Positions 14,089 to 14,820 of a DNA stretch of 14,820 bases are shown here, in pieces. Source of the stretch: Betaproteobacteria bacterium. GTDB taxonomy: Bacteria; Pseudomonadota; Gammaproteobacteria; Burkholderiales; SG8-39. Under the pieces are notes generated by a model. The model was not told where the DNA came from. It saw only the letters and a program-made list of their open reading frames with translations, and searched no databases. The stretch spans positions 1 through 14,820 of the forward strand of contig VBCJ01000141.1 of the NCBI GenBank assembly GCA_005884335.1, written 5' to 3'. Both the position numbers and the translations under genes were made by a program. The first letter of the stretch is position 1, and each line of letters starts with the position of its first letter.

Positions 14089-14547
14089 CTAGTGCGTCTG
14101 GCGCTTCTCGCCGTCGGGTATCAACTCGTCGAGAATCAGGGCGTCTACATTGCCCCGGCGCGTCCAAAGCACCATCAGGACGATCACCTTGAGCTTGTCC
14201 AAACCCACGACTTCGTTGGGTAAGGCCATCCCGCGCTCGATGATGAGTTCGCGCAGCAACGGGGTGAGGATTTTTGCACTCTCAAGAAACGCGATGAAGC
14301 CTCGGCTCTCCAAGGACAACTTGGTCGCTTCGTCTGCAGAATAGCCGCGGAAGGATTGTCGTGCGTCGAGGGATTCCGGAAGGGCTTCCCTGGGAAGATC
14401 CGTGAGGGTATTCAGCCATTCCAGCGCGTCCTCGATGTCGTCGTTCTCGAAGCCCGCCGCATGCAGCTTGCGCTCGAGCGTATCCTGATCGGGGTAAGTT
14501 TCGGTCTGGTAGTAATTCTCGAAAAGGTATACGAGTACGTCGAACAT
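14089..14547 (-). CDS. smg: Smg protein (DUF494)
   Basis: Smg is a small conserved proteobacterial protein of uncertain function encoded next to dprA/smf, from which it takes its name. The 152-residue product begins MFDVLVYLFENYYQ and contains the family's LERKLHAAGFENDDIEDALEWL segment and the terminal VDALILDEL pattern; the length is typical. GAGGA, overlapping the dprA stop, lies nine bases before the ATG, so translation is probably coupled. It lies between dprA and topB in one orientation. Confidence 0.95.
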   Translation of the reverse strand: MFDVLVYLFENYYQTETYPDQDTLERKLHAAGFENDDIEDALEWLNTLTDLPREALPESLDARQSFRGYSADEATKLSLESRGFIAFLESAKILTPLLRELIIERGMALPNEVVGLDKLKVIVLMVLWTRRGNVDALILDELIPDGEKRQTH

Positions 14548-14560
14548 TCGCTATGAATCC

Positions 14561-14820
14561 TCAGCGGACACGTTGGTATAGACCTCCGGGGAGGCCGGCT
14601 ATTTTTCCTTCCAGCTCCAACTGCAGCAGAATGGCCGATACGATTTCGGCCGTCAAGCCGCTGCGCGTGATCAAGCCGTCAATATCGCAGGGATCGAAAC
14701 CCATCTTATCGAGCAAGTCGTGACCCCCGCTGGGTTCCGGCGATCTCGTTTCGGGTGCCCCCGCGGCCCCGAGCTCCTCGAGAACGTCTTGCGCACTCTC
14801 GACGAGCTTCGCGCCCTGCT
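14561..14820 (-). CDS. dprA: DNA-processing protein DprA (Smf), C-terminal part only
   Basis: DprA protects incoming single-stranded DNA and loads RecA during natural transformation. Only the last 86 codons are in the window. QGAKLVESAQDVLEELG matches the end of the Rossmann-like DprA core (which continues beyond base 14820), and after a Pro/Gly-rich linker comes the winged-helix domain (LITRSGLTAEIVSAILLQLE...GLPGGLYQRV), ending at TGA 14563-14561. It is the first visible gene of dprA-smg-topB, 13 bp before smg. Confidence 0.93.
   Translation of the reverse strand, partial: QGAKLVESAQDVLEELGAAGAPETRSPEPSGGHDLLDKMGFDPCDIDGLITRSGLTAEIVSAILLQLELEGKIAGLPGGLYQRVR

Overview
The window is the chromosomal replication-origin neighbourhood of a GC-rich proteobacterium. 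Gene order and protein style point to the Betaproteobacteria, but the genus cannot be told from the sequence. On the minus strand, from about 3.6 kb leftwards, runs the classic cluster rpmH-rnpA-yidD-yidC-mnmE; mnmE runs off the left edge. On the plus strand, from about 6.2 kb rightwards, runs dnaA-dnaN-gyrB. On the right, pointing back towards gyrB, runs the dprA-smg-topB group; dprA is cut by the right edge.

The left cluster is compact. rpmH, rnpA and yidD overlap by four bases at each junction, with TTG and GTG starts on the downstream genes, and are read from a clear sigma70-type promoter just upstream of rpmH. The products are a ribosomal protein, the protein part of RNase P, two inner-membrane protein biogenesis factors and a tRNA-modifying GTPase. 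The right cluster supplies the replication initiator, the sliding clamp, the gyrase B subunit and topoisomerase III, together with the DNA-uptake/recombination protein DprA and the Smg protein.

The unusual part is 3.64-6.1 kb. Here the usually short rpmH-dnaA interval is expanded by about 2.5 kb of accessory-looking DNA. It holds: (a) a two-gene unit of a small ribbon-helix-helix-like protein and a divergent orotidine-5'-phosphate-decarboxylase-family protein, with a promoter carrying three tandem 10-bp repeats; (b) a complete IS5-family insertion sequence whose transposase is split over two frames at an A6G5 run; (c) a small basic 'KGGKARA' protein gene on the minus strand. A perfect DnaA box lies between this segment and dnaA, and a one-mismatch box lies in the dnaA-dnaN gap. 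The divergence of transcription about this segment fits an origin lying here or directly beside it.

I see no CRISPR array, tRNA, rRNA or recognised defence system. The best candidate for something undescribed is the ribbon-helix-helix/OMPDC-like cassette beside the origin. Its function cannot be fixed from sequence alone.
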